Positions 8,200 through 15,135 of a stretch of DNA of 18,931 bases are shown piece by piece (the stretch's first letter is position 1; every line of letters starts with the position of its first letter). Source of the DNA: DAIPXZ01 sp036782995. Lineage in GTDB: Bacteria; Bacillota; Clostridia; Saccharofermentanales; Saccharofermentanaceae. The position numbers were made by a program, and so were the translations under genes. Location: positions 1-18,931 of the forward strand of contig DAIPXZ010000020.1 in the NCBI GenBank assembly GCA_036782995.1. The letters run 5' to 3'. Under the pieces are notes generated by a model. That model did not search any database. It was given only the letters and a program-made list of their open reading frames with translations, and was not told the DNA's origin.

Positions 8200-9651
8200 T
8201 TAACCGATGTGAATTCTACCCTCTGGGAAGACCTTTGAATAAGGCTTTTCATCACGAAGCGCTAGACTGATGGCAAAAGTAGCAGGACCAACACGTCCAA
8301 TGAACATGACAGGAATGATAAAGAATTGACCTAATGTTGACAATGATGCCGTTGAAGCCGAGGTTACACCAACCGTGCCAAATGCCGACGCAGCTTCAAA
8401 AAGCATGTCAATATATTGGAATTTCCCGTCCACAATAGCCGCATGTTCTGTAATCGTTAAGATGACAGAAAGCAAAACCATAAGCGAAAGACCAAGTGTG
8501 AATATGGTCGTGGCGCGTTGTACGGATGTACGTGCGATTTTATGCTTTGAATAAACAACGTCTTCCGAGCCTTTTACATCAGAAAAGAGCGAGAAGAAAA
8601 GGAGCGAGAACGTCGTGACCTTAATACCACCACCGGTAGAACCTGAGCCTGCACCGATAAACATCAAGACAACGCAAATGATCTTGGAGCCTTCATGCAT
8701 TGACATCAAATTAATGCTGTTAAAACCTGCGGTACGCATGGAAACAGATTGAAACAGAGCGGCCAAAAGACGGTCACCAATCGGTAGAGTACCGATTGCC
8801 ATATCGCCTTTGTTATTCCACTCAAGGATTAAAAGCAATAACGTACCCACAACAATTAATGTGATGGTGGCGAATATCGTGATGCGAGAATGTAAACGAA
8901 TATGCACCGTGCTTTTTACGCTTTTATCTCTTCGAATAAAAGATTGAATACGGTGATAAACGAAGTCAATCATATCGCGCCACACAATGAAACCCAAGCC
9001 GCCGGAGCAAACCAAGAAAATTGTAGTCATTAAGACGACCGGATTGTCCGAATATGCAGTCAAGCTAGAAAATGGTCCCGAAGCTGTATCACCCATAAGA
9101 TCAAATCCAGCATTGCAAAAGGATGAAATCGCTAAAAATCCAGACTTAGCCAGTCCTGTTTTCCATCCAAATTCGGGGACAAACTGCGTGGAAAAGGATA
9201 CAAAGCCGATAAGCTCGAAGCTAATGGTAATTAACAAAATAGAACGAAGCAAATCAGGGAGCTCCGTGAAGCTGAAGCTACCTGATGATTCTTGCGCCAA
9301 TACACGTGTTCGAAGCCCGACTCTTCGACGAATAATACTTAAAAAGAATGTAGTAATCGTAACCAATCCGAGTCCGCCGACTTGAATCAACATGATAATG
9401 ACGAATCGTCCAAATGTATTAAATGTTGTTGCAGTATCACGCACGACCAATCCGGTTACACAGGTTGCAGAAACCGTCGTGAAGAGCGCATCAAAAAGAC
9501 CGATGCTTTTTCCCGAATTCGTGACAAAAGGCGTAACCAAAAGTAACACACCGATGATATCTATGAACAAGAAGCTAAAGCAAATCATGCGGGCCGGTTT
9601 TTCCATAAGCCACGCGAAAAACATCTGACTTTTGCGACGTTTGACCAGCAT
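8200..9651 (-). CDS. ktrB: TrkH/KtrB-family potassium channel-forming subunit
   Basis: Integral membrane K+ uptake subunit working with cytoplasmic RCK proteins. The 483 residues are mostly hydrophobic and fit four M1-P-M2 repeats. Selectivity-filter loops are at about 58-68 (SATCVTGL), 176-184 (SSFCNAGFD), 302-312 (SMRTAGFNS) and 419-430 (SAFGTVGVT). The Gly-rich gating loop GSGSTGGGIK at 335-344 is typical of KtrB/TrkH. I chose the ATG at 9651 because it overlaps the stop of the upstream RCK gene as TAATG, a common coupling arrangement. An in-frame TTG at 9675 would add eight residues and is less likely. It is the last gene of the infC transcription unit. KtrB versus TrkG/H naming is uncertain; length and the two small RCK partners resemble Ktr. 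Confidence 0.92.
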   Translation of the reverse strand: MLVKRRKSQMFFAWLMEKPARMICFSFLFIDIIGVLLLVTPFVTNSGKSIGLFDALFTTVSATCVTGLVVRDTATTFNTFGRFVIIMLIQVGGLGLVTITTFFLSIIRRRVGLRTRVLAQESSGSFSFTELPDLLRSILLITISFELIGFVSFSTQFVPEFGWKTGLAKSGFLAISSFCNAGFDLMGDTASGPFSSLTAYSDNPVVLMTTIFLVCSGGLGFIVWRDMIDFVYHRIQSFIRRDKSVKSTVHIRLHSRITIFATITLIVVGTLLLLILEWNNKGDMAIGTLPIGDRLLAALFQSVSMRTAGFNSINLMSMHEGSKIICVVLMFIGAGSGSTGGGIKVTTFSLLFFSLFSDVKGSEDVVYSKHKIARTSVQRATTIFTLGLSLMVLLSVILTITEHAAIVDGKFQYIDMLFEAASAFGTVGVTSASTASLSTLGQFFIIPVMFIGRVGPATFAISLALRDEKPYSKVFPEGRIHIG

Positions 9652-10307
9652 TAAACGGACACCATCGCTTTCCAAATTTGTTCGATACTACGACGAGAGC
9701 AGACCATCATCAGACGTTCTCCGGCATGCATTACCGTATCGCCTCGAGGAGTTATCGTTTCTCCGGTCGCCGTAGAAATAACAACGACCTTCGAATCATG
9801 AACGAAATCATACTCAGCCAGTGTTTGGTTACAAGCTTTCGATTCCGCGGACAGATTGAAAACAATAATTACGCGGTCAGAATTCTCAATTGTATGTACA
9901 ACGCTTAAGCCCTGATAATCGACTTCTTGTTCGATCATTTCAGCAAGTATTTTCGTTCCTGAAAATGGCTTATCCACACCAAATTTTCCCATCACTTCGA
10001 GATTGCGTGGATTATTTACACGTGCCACTGCAAATTTGACCCCAAGATGCTTCTTGGCAATTTGGCAAGCAATCAAATTCGTCTCATCCTTACCGGTAAG
10101 CGCAATAATCATATCCGCGCCTTTACATTCGTTTTTTAGTACCGCGTAGGTGGAACCGTCGCCGTTAATGATTGAGGTTGAAAGACGATCTGCGACGACT
10201 TTGGCTGTCTTTTCGTCCTGTTCAATAATCGTTACATCATGAGAGGCTTTTAATTCGCGGTAAAGATAATATGCAACTTTTCCCGCACCGATCATAACTA
10301 TTTTCAT
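9651..10307 (-). CDS. trkA: TrkA/KtrA-family RCK potassium uptake regulator (copy 1)
   Basis: Cytoplasmic gating subunit that binds nucleotide and controls the TrkH/KtrB channel. The 218 residues hold one RCK N domain (Rossmann fold, about 1-130) and one TrkA-C domain (about 140-218), half the length of E. coli TrkA and like KtrA. The nucleotide loop reads GAGKVA at 7-12, with Ala replacing the third Gly of GxGxxG. An acidic residue at the end of strand 2 (E29) is kept. The ATG at 10307 is chosen because the Rossmann strand starts there and AGAAG lies about 8 nt upstream; an in-frame GTG at 10316 is possible. The stop overlaps the ATG of the channel gene. It lies 16 nt downstream of a second RCK gene. 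Confidence 0.88.
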   Translation of the reverse strand: MKIVMIGAGKVAYYLYRELKASHDVTIIEQDEKTAKVVADRLSTSIINGDGSTYAVLKNECKGADMIIALTGKDETNLIACQIAKKHLGVKFAVARVNNPRNLEVMGKFGVDKPFSGTKILAEMIEQEVDYQGLSVVHTIENSDRVIIVFNLSAESKACNQTLAEYDFVHDSKVVVISTATGETITPRGDTVMHAGERLMMVCSRRSIEQIWKAMVSV

Positions 10308-10323
10308 ATATTTCACACTTCTA

Positions 10324-10953
10324 TTAGGATTTTTTCATCGCTAATACAAGCTTATCTCCCTTCTCCAGCTTCGTCGTAGGTAAAGAAAGAATAAAGTGTT
10401 CATGGCGAACAATCGCAAAAATGTGACGTCCGTCAGTGTCTTCGACTTCGCGAATTTTCGCACCAACAAAATCATTCGAAAGATCAACCAATGTAAATTC
10501 GATATCATGTCCGAAAACATTGGAGAGGCAACTACCGACCTCATCATTTTTACTAGTATCGTCTTCGAGTGCATTTATGATGGCATCCACCGTAAGATCC
10601 GGAGACGAAATGGATACAAATCCGTAATCGTCAAACAGATGATAATCATCCGATTGATATACACGTGTAATGACTTGTTTTACATTGAATATGTCACAGG
10701 CAATTTGCGATGCCATCAAATTCTGATTTTCGCTCTCGCTAACCGCAAAAACAGCATCCATTTCTTCAATATTGCCTTCGCGTAAAATATCCTGATCGAT
10801 AATGACTCCGTCAGTCGCTCGAATATCCAAGTGATGCTTATTTACAAACAGTTCGGCATCCGGATCAACCAGACTGACTTCCCATGATTTTTCGAGTAAT
10901 CGATGTATGAGGCTTAGTCCGACTCTTGATGCACCCAGAACTAATGCTTGCAT
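10324..10953 (-). CDS. TrkA/KtrA-family RCK potassium uptake regulator (copy 2)
   Basis: A second single-RCK protein of 209 residues, Rossmann part about 1-115 and TrkA-C part about 135-209. Its nucleotide loop is GASRVG at 7-12, with Ser in place of the second Gly of GxGxxG; an acidic residue at the end of strand 2 (D30 in VSLVDPDAE) is retained. It is clearly diverged from copy 1. The ATG at 10953 has AGGAGG 6 nt upstream. It is 17 nt downstream of the RNA methyltransferase gene and belongs to the same unit as copy 1 and the channel gene. It probably assembles with, or regulates, copy 1; a separate ligand is also possible. Confidence 0.86.
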   Translation of the reverse strand: MQALVLGASRVGLSLIHRLLEKSWEVSLVDPDAELFVNKHHLDIRATDGVIIDQDILREGNIEEMDAVFAVSESENQNLMASQIACDIFNVKQVITRVYQSDDYHLFDDYGFVSISSPDLTVDAIINALEDDTSKNDEVGSCLSNVFGHDIEFTLVDLSNDFVGAKIREVEDTDGRHIFAIVRHEHFILSLPTTKLEKGDKLVLAMKKS

Positions 10954-10970
10954 ATAGTCCTCCTAAAGAA

Positions 10971-11768
10971 TTAGTCGCTTGCTAAAAGATAACCGAGAAT
11001 GGATGCGGCAGAAGCCGCATTCAGGGACTCCGCCTTCCCCTTCATCGGTATTTTTACCAGTATATCACATTGTGACGAACATGATTCTGTTAATCCATGT
11101 GCTTCATTCCCGATAAAAAGCGCCATAGCGCCGTGAAATTGGACATCGGGAAGCAACGTGCCGTGCAAATGTGATGCAACCAATTGTACATCAAGCGACT
11201 TAAATTGCAAAATTATTTCATCGATGGTTGGGAGAATAATGATTGGAATATGAAAACACGACCCCATCGATGATCGTAAAACCTTTTCATTATACGGATC
11301 AACTGAGTCTGCAGTCATGATGACGGCCTGATATGCAAATGCGTCCGCCATACGAATAATTGTACCCATATTTCCCGGGTCACGAAGCGATTCAAGGACG
11401 ATGTATCTGCTCTTTTCACCAATAAAAGGAAACGGCCCACTATATTGTGGTTCATCAACGACCATAGCAATTCCTTGCGGATGAATGGTCGAGCATATCC
11501 GAGCAAACAAGGTCTCTGATAATTCCAGAATCTCTGTGTCTTCAGTCAATTCCAATGCGTTTTTCTCGAGAAAAGAATAGACATCATCTTTCTTATCCTC
11601 GGAAAAGAGTAGCATGCGATGATGCAAACCGGAAAGAAATGCATCCTCACACAAGCGAAAACCCTCCAAGAATACGACACCATCTTTCTTTGCGACCTTG
11701 CGGTCATGCAAAGAAAGCAGATATCGAAACCGAGGGTTTTCTTTACTTGTTATTGTTATCGCATTCAC
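10971..11768 (-). CDS. TrmH/SpoU-family RNA 2'-O-methyltransferase
   Basis: SPOUT-class methyltransferase that adds a 2'-O-methyl group to rRNA or tRNA using SAM. The 265 residues have an N-terminal RNA-binding part (about 1-105) and a C-terminal knotted domain. Motif 1 (LRDPGNMGTIIRMADAF) is at 128-144, motif 2 (FIGNEAHGL) at 218-226 and motif 3 (IPMKGKAESLNAASAASI) at 240-257. The arrangement resembles the YsgA/RlmB group found near infC-rpmI-rplT or pheS in Bacillota; the exact substrate cannot be read. The start is a GTG with no clear SD, 12 nt after the rplT stop and in the same frame, which suggests reinitiation by ribosomes finishing rplT. The N-terminal alignment supports this GTG because the next in-frame ATG would remove about 50 residues. 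Confidence 0.9.
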   Translation of the reverse strand: MNAITITSKENPRFRYLLSLHDRKVAKKDGVVFLEGFRLCEDAFLSGLHHRMLLFSEDKKDDVYSFLEKNALELTEDTEILELSETLFARICSTIHPQGIAMVVDEPQYSGPFPFIGEKSRYIVLESLRDPGNMGTIIRMADAFAYQAVIMTADSVDPYNEKVLRSSMGSCFHIPIIILPTIDEIILQFKSLDVQLVASHLHGTLLPDVQFHGAMALFIGNEAHGLTESCSSQCDILVKIPMKGKAESLNAASAASILGYLLASD

Positions 11769-11780
11769 GATGATTATCGA

Positions 11781-12134
11781 TTACAATGCAGCCTTCGCTT
11801 GTTCGCAAAGAGCTGTAAATCCCTTAGGATCAGTAATAGCGATATCAGAAAGAACTTTACGATCAAGCACAATGCCTGCCTTCTTGAGTCCGTTCATAAA
11901 ACGGCTATAAGAAAGACCATTGATGCGTGCTGCCGCATTGATTCTCTGAATCCAGAGCTTTCTGAATTCTCTCTTCTTGTTTCTACGGTCACGGTAAGCA
12001 TAGTTTCCAGACTTCATGACCTGTTGGTTTGCCACCTTGAAAAGCTTGCTCTTATGACCGAAATAGCCCTTTGCAGCCTTCAAAATCTTATTATGACGCG
12101 CTCTTGTACGCGTACCCTTTTTTACTCTTGACAT
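11781..12134 (-). CDS. rplT: 50S ribosomal protein L20
   Basis: Assembly protein binding 23S rRNA, 117 residues, the usual length. The N-terminus is strongly basic (MSRVKKGTRTRARHNKIL), and the conserved WIQRINAAAR segment and C-terminal fold are intact. The ATG at 12134 has AGGAGG about 6 nt upstream. It follows rpmI by 69 nt containing a hairpin. In Bacillota, L20 is also the repressor of its own operon through the infC leader, which is recognisable here. Confidence 0.97.
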   Translation of the reverse strand: MSRVKKGTRTRARHNKILKAAKGYFGHKSKLFKVANQQVMKSGNYAYRDRRNKKREFRKLWIQRINAAARINGLSYSRFMNGLKKAGIVLDRKVLSDIAITDPKGFTALCEQAKAAL

Positions 12135-12156
12135 GGTTTACCTCCTGCTATTTTTC

Positions 12157-12185
12157 GTGCCAAACATATTCATTCATGTTCGCAC
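12157..12185 (-). other. Stem-loop between rpmI and rplT
   Basis: The arms at 12157-12167 and 12176-12185 (GTGC and AACAT blocks, with one small internal mismatch/bulge) enclose an 8-nt loop. It lies about 22 nt upstream of the rplT start and has no T-tract on the coding strand, so it is not a terminator. It could be an RNA processing or translational control element. Confidence 0.5.
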
Positions 12186-12203
12186 CAAATTCGTCAATTC
12201 ACA

Positions 12204-12401
12204 TTATTTGTAAGGAATCATCTTCTTGATAACACGTGCATTCACGGCCGAACATACACCAGCGTGGCGTAAGTGTCTCATTCTCTTTGTAGGTCTCTTG
12301 CTCAAAATGTGGCGACGAAAAGCCTGGGAGTACAATACCTTACCGGTACCTGTTACCTTAAATCTCTTCTTCGATGAGCTGTGTGTCTTCTGCTTAGGCA
12401 T
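12204..12401 (-). CDS. rpmI: 50S ribosomal protein L35
   Basis: Small basic 65-residue ribosomal protein beginning MPKQKTHSSSKKRFKVTGTG, with the conserved GKV and HILSKR segments and a C-terminal KKMIPYK. The length and the position between infC and rplT are canonical. The ATG at 12401 has a strong AAGGAGG 9 nt upstream. It lies 23 nt after infC. Confidence 0.97.
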   Translation of the reverse strand: MPKQKTHSSSKKRFKVTGTGKVLYSQAFRRHILSKRPTKRMRHLRHAGVCSAVNARVIKKMIPYK

Positions 12402-12424
12402 TTGCTTATTCCTCCTTGTTCAAA

Positions 12425-12946
12425 TCAGTTCTTTTTCGGGGCTAAATACATTACCATGTTGCGCCCTTCGATTTTCGGTGGTTTATCAATCTGTCCGAAT
12501 TCCGCACAAGCCTGTGCGAATTTCTCCATTACGGCAAAACCTTTATTCTGATAAGCCATTTCACGTCCGCGGAACTTCACAAGGACCTTCACGCGATCGC
12601 CGTCGCTTAAGAAACGGCATGCATTCTTCGTTTTGACATTCAAATCATGATCCTCAGTCGTAAGCTTCAAGCCGACTTCCTTGGTCTCAACCACTTTCTG
12701 ATTCTTCTTGGCTTCCTTCTCGCGCTTCGCTTGTTCAAAAAGATATTTACCATAATCCATAATCTTGCAAACCGGGTTTTCCGGATTATTTGCAATAAGG
12801 ACAAGATCCAAATCTTGATTCAATGCGCGTTTGCGAGCTTCTTCAATGGGAACAATGCCAACCATTTCACCATTCGATTCAATTAATCGAACTTCTTTAA
12901 AACGGATTTCCTCATTAATCGGTTGCCCATTTGATTGTCTTGCGAT
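12425..12946 (-). CDS. infC: Translation initiation factor IF-3 (probable non-AUG start)
   Basis: Binds the 30S subunit, prevents premature 50S joining and checks start codon pairing. The N-domain begins at the conserved INEEIR motif, and the linker helix is rich in Lys/Glu around KREKEAKKNQK. The C-domain includes RVKVLVKFRGREMAYQ and ends MVMYLAPKKN. No in-frame ATG, GTG or TTG lies between the ideal SD (AAGGAGGTG, 12962-12954) and INEEIR. The candidate starts are ATC at 12946 (9 nt after GGAGG, 173 residues) and ATT at 12952 (3 nt, too close). Rare starts are known for infC and allow IF-3 to autoregulate. An upstream in-frame ATG at 13033 or 13003 would translate the attenuator and the SD itself, and is rejected. 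It is the first gene of the operon. Confidence 0.93.
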   Translation of the reverse strand: MARQSNGQPINEEIRFKEVRLIESNGEMVGIVPIEEARKRALNQDLDLVLIANNPENPVCKIMDYGKYLFEQAKREKEAKKNQKVVETKEVGLKLTTEDHDLNVKTKNACRFLSDGDRVKVLVKFRGREMAYQNKGFAVMEKFAQACAEFGQIDKPPKIEGRNMVMYLAPKKN

Positions 12947-12952
12947 ATGAAT

Positions 12953-13090
12953 GCACCTCCTTAAAAATAAAAACGGAGCGTCTTTACATCCGCTCCACCA
13001 CATGTCCCGATAACCACCGGAAACATTCATCATGTGAACCTCTTCGCTAAATGCTTAAGGTGAGGAGCGGAAACTCCTACTTGCTATAAC
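12953..13090 (-). promoter_or_regulatory. infC-rpmI-rplT leader with L20-type transcription attenuator
   Basis: An untranslated leader of about 135 nt. Near its 5' end CCGCTCC (13070-13064) can pair with GGAGCGG (12996-12990), extendable by CACC/GGTG across a 2-nt bulge. That pairing is exclusive with the downstream terminator helix, which uses the same GGAGCG arm. A local AGGAG/CTCCT hairpin (13078-13074 / 13067-13063) competes for the 5' arm. This terminator/antiterminator layout and operon match the L20 leader of Bacillota, in which free L20 promotes termination. The structure was folded by eye. Confidence 0.8.
12961..12996 (-). terminator. Attenuator terminator in the infC leader
   Basis: On the minus strand GGAGCG (12996-12991), a 10-nt loop, and CGCTCC (12980-12975) are followed by G and TTTTTATTTTT (12973-12963). 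The T-tract runs directly into the infC SD. A short, GC-rich, conditional terminator is the expected output helix of the L20 leader. Confidence 0.82.
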
Positions 13091-13096
13091 GTGTGT

Positions 13097-13125
13097 ATCT
13101 TACACATCATTTTGGGGAATGTCAA
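13097..13125 (-). promoter_or_regulatory. Promoter of the infC operon
   Basis: On the minus strand, consensus TTGACA (13125-13120), a 17-nt spacer and TAAGAT (13102-13097) predict a start near 13090. It faces the divergent aminotransferase promoter about 20 bp away. Confidence 0.8.
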
Positions 13126-13144
13126 GCACTCCGTGTAAAAAACA

Positions 13145-13172
13145 TTTCGTTTTCTTTGCCTCGTGTTATAAT
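13145..13172 (+). promoter_or_regulatory. Promoter of the aminotransferase gene (extended -10)
   Basis: A perfect TGTTATAAT extended -10 lies at 13164-13172, with TATAAT at 13167-13172. The -35 is poor (TTTCGT near 13145-13150), as is common for extended -10 promoters. The predicted start near 13179 gives a leader of about 27 nt with SD AAGGAG 9 nt before the ATG. Confidence 0.7.
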
Positions 13173-13205
13173 AGCATAATAATTAACGAAAAGGAGTGAT
13201 TTTCC

Positions 13206-14381
13206 ATGATTTCAAATCGAATTGAACAGAAATTACAGGGTGGTTCTTTGATTCGAAAAATGTTCGATGAAGGCCGCCGTCTTAAAGCAATATATGGTGA
13301 TGATAAGGTATTTGACTTTTCTATCGGTAATCCGGATTTGGAGCCTCCGATTGAGGTAAAGGATGCTATTCGAAACCTCGCAAACTCTGACGAGCCCGGC
13401 ATGCATGGTTACATGGGTAATAACGGCTATCCTGAAACGCGCGCGGCGGTTGCTGGCAAGCTCTCCAAAGATAGTGGTCTTGAAATATCTCCAGACGCAA
13501 TTTGTATGACGGTAGGTGCAGGCAGTGCAATGAATAATGTCCTTCGTGCCATTCTTGACCCAGACGACGAAATCATTCTTCTCGCACCATTCTTCTTGGA
13601 ATACATGAACTACATCGACAATGTATTCGGCAAAATTGTTATTGTTAATACAGATCCGGATACTTTCCTGCCGATTATCGAAGACATTGAAAAAGCAATA
13701 ACACCAAGAACCAAGGCGATTGTAGTGAACTCGCCAAACAATCCAAGTGGCGCGATCTACCCAAAGGAAGTTTTGATTGCTTTGAATGAAATGCTACTTC
13801 GTCAGGATCATGTTATTCACGTGATCTCGGATGAGCCCTACATTGATTTGGCTTATGATAATATGACCGTTCCGTCTTCCCTCGCTTGCTTCGACAATGT
13901 CATCGTTTGCTTCTCTTGGAGTAAATCGCTTTCTTTGCCAGGCGAGAGAATCGGTTATACCGCTGTCAGTCCGAAGCACGCTGACTATGACAAGCTCACT
14001 GCCGCGTTGACACTTTGCAATCGTATTCTCGGTAGCGTTAATGCTCCGGCATTGATGCAAAAGGTTATTTGTCTCGCGATTGATGCGAAGGTCGACGTTC
14101 CGAACTACGAGCACCGAAGAAATCTTCTGTACGATATCATCGTTGGTGCCGGTTTCGAATGTACAAAACCACAAGGTGCACTGTATATTTTCATGAAGTC
14201 GCCAATCAAGGACAGCGATTTCGCCGATGTTTGTGCGAAATACAACGTGCTCATCGTACCTGGCTCGGCATTTAAACGTGAAGGTTATGCAAGACTTGCA
14301 TTCTGTGTATCTGAACAAACAATTCTTGGATCAAAGCCTGCATTTGAAGCAATTGCAAAAGAGCTCGGATTGAAGAAATAA
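13206..14381 (+). CDS. PLP-dependent class I/II aminotransferase
   Basis: Fold-type I aminotransferase of 391 residues, usual for the aspartate/alanine aminotransferase family. The PLP Schiff-base lysine is K240 in SWSKSLSLPGERIGY. The NSPNNPSG motif is at 175-182, the PLP-ring Asp and Tyr lie in SDEPY at 208-212, and the substrate carboxylate-binding Arg is R363 in YARLAF. The N-terminal GNPDLEPP (41-48) is the family's substrate-closing region. The ATG at 13206 has a good SD (AAGGAG). It is the only protein gene on the plus strand here, with its own promoter and terminator. The amino donor cannot be deduced; aspartate or a broad-range amino acid substrate is the best guess. Confidence 0.92.
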   Translation: MISNRIEQKLQGGSLIRKMFDEGRRLKAIYGDDKVFDFSIGNPDLEPPIEVKDAIRNLANSDEPGMHGYMGNNGYPETRAAVAGKLSKDSGLEISPDAICMTVGAGSAMNNVLRAILDPDDEIILLAPFFLEYMNYIDNVFGKIVIVNTDPDTFLPIIEDIEKAITPRTKAIVVNSPNNPSGAIYPKEVLIALNEMLLRQDHVIHVISDEPYIDLAYDNMTVPSSLACFDNVIVCFSWSKSLSLPGERIGYTAVSPKHADYDKLTAALTLCNRILGSVNAPALMQKVICLAIDAKVDVPNYEHRRNLLYDIIVGAGFECTKPQGALYIFMKSPIKDSDFADVCAKYNVLIVPGSAFKREGYARLAFCVSEQTILGSKPAFEAIAKELGLKK

Positions 14382-14408
14382 GTGAATCACAATACATACA
14401 AACACAAA

Positions 14409-14445
14409 GAAACCCGGTCAGTAATGCATTGACCGGGTTTCTTTA
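14409..14445. terminator. Bidirectional rho-independent terminator
   Basis: A perfect 12-bp stem, GAAACCCGGTCA (14409-14420) with TGACCGGGTTTC (14430-14441), has a 9-nt loop. T-rich sequence follows on both strands (CTTTAT on plus, TTTCTTTGTGTTT on minus). It sits between the convergent aminotransferase and thiamine pyrophosphokinase genes and can serve both. Confidence 0.88.
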
Positions 14446-14472
14446 TATCATTCTGTCAAACAAGGAATTAAT

Positions 14473-15135
14473 TCAAATACATTTCGATACAATAAAGAGC
14501 ATAGTTCCGCTCTCATAATCGAAGCCATGAGCATTTCCATCACCAAGCTCGTTGCTTATCGGAAAAGAACTGCCGATTGTAAGTGTATGATGATGTAAAG
14601 GATATTTCATGCCAATCGTTGTCACACCCGTTGCATCGCCAAATACGGGAATAATGGAAAATACGGGTTCTCTTCCATCATCGTGCCAAAAAGGAGAATC
14701 CACAAAACGCCACGACCCTTTGCCCGAACGTGGATATATCCATGTGTCTCCGTCCGTCACTTTAATTTGTTTACCATCGCGTGCAAGTTTGGCGGCAATC
14801 ATGAGATTACTCATGACATGATCAATACGTCCTGTAAGTGAACAAACCAAAAGGATTGACTCGCTAAATGGCACATCGGATAGCGCCAGTTCAGTGTCTG
14901 TCATATCCTTTTCTACGGGAAATTGCCTTATGGGGATTTTCTCGTCTTGTATCCATGCCTTTGTGGCATCAGCTGCCGAATCGAAATCGCCGACCACCTC
15001 ATGTGGCAGAAATGCGATTTCACGAAGTCGATCTGCACCGCTATCCGCTGCAATGATTTTTTGCGCATTGATGAGATAATCGTGCAAGGGTGCAAGGCTG
15101 ACATTCGGGCCACCGGTAATAATTACATAACACAT
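14473..15135 (-). CDS. thiN: Thiamine pyrophosphokinase
   Basis: Transfers pyrophosphate from ATP to thiamine to make the cofactor TPP. The 220 residues match the family length. Catalytic-domain motifs are AADSGADRL at 29-37, GDFDS at 49-53 and EKDMTDTELAL at 75-85, plus GRIDHVMSNL at 102-111. The C-terminal thiamine-binding domain contains SNE at 194-196. The ATG at 15135 overlaps the end of rpe by 13 nt and has GAGGA about 9 nt upstream inside rpe, so translation is coupled. rpe-thiN downstream of rsgA is a conserved Bacillota order. A likely rationale is TPP supply for transketolase, which works on the Rpe product, but this is inference. Confidence 0.94.
   Translation of the reverse strand: MCYVIITGGPNVSLAPLHDYLINAQKIIAADSGADRLREIAFLPHEVVGDFDSAADATKAWIQDEKIPIRQFPVEKDMTDTELALSDVPFSESILLVCSLTGRIDHVMSNLMIAAKLARDGKQIKVTDGDTWIYPRSGKGSWRFVDSPFWHDDGREPVFSIIPVFGDATGVTTIGMKYPLHHHTLTIGSSFPISNELGDGNAHGFDYESGTMLFIVSKCI

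Noticed and set aside
8197..8206. CGGTTAACCG as a terminator of the channel gene
   Set aside because: Only a 3-bp stem with a 4-nt loop and a short T-run; too weak, and it overlaps the stop codon and the next promoter.
8987..9385. 132-codon open frame on the plus strand inside the potassium channel gene
   Set aside because: Antisense shadow of a well-supported membrane protein gene; no recognisable protein and no convincing SD.
9652..9675. TTG start of the channel gene
   Set aside because: The ATG at 9651 forms a TAATG overlap with the upstream stop and gives the usual N-terminus.
12947..13033. Upstream in-frame extension of infC (ATG at 13033 or 13003)
   Set aside because: It would translate the attenuator hairpin and the SD itself (encoding Leu/Arg), has no SD of its own, and has no counterpart in IF-3 proteins.
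13794..14318. 174-codon open frame on the minus strand inside the aminotransferase gene
   Set aside because: Antisense shadow; the aminotransferase is intact with all motifs and the opposite translation resembles nothing.
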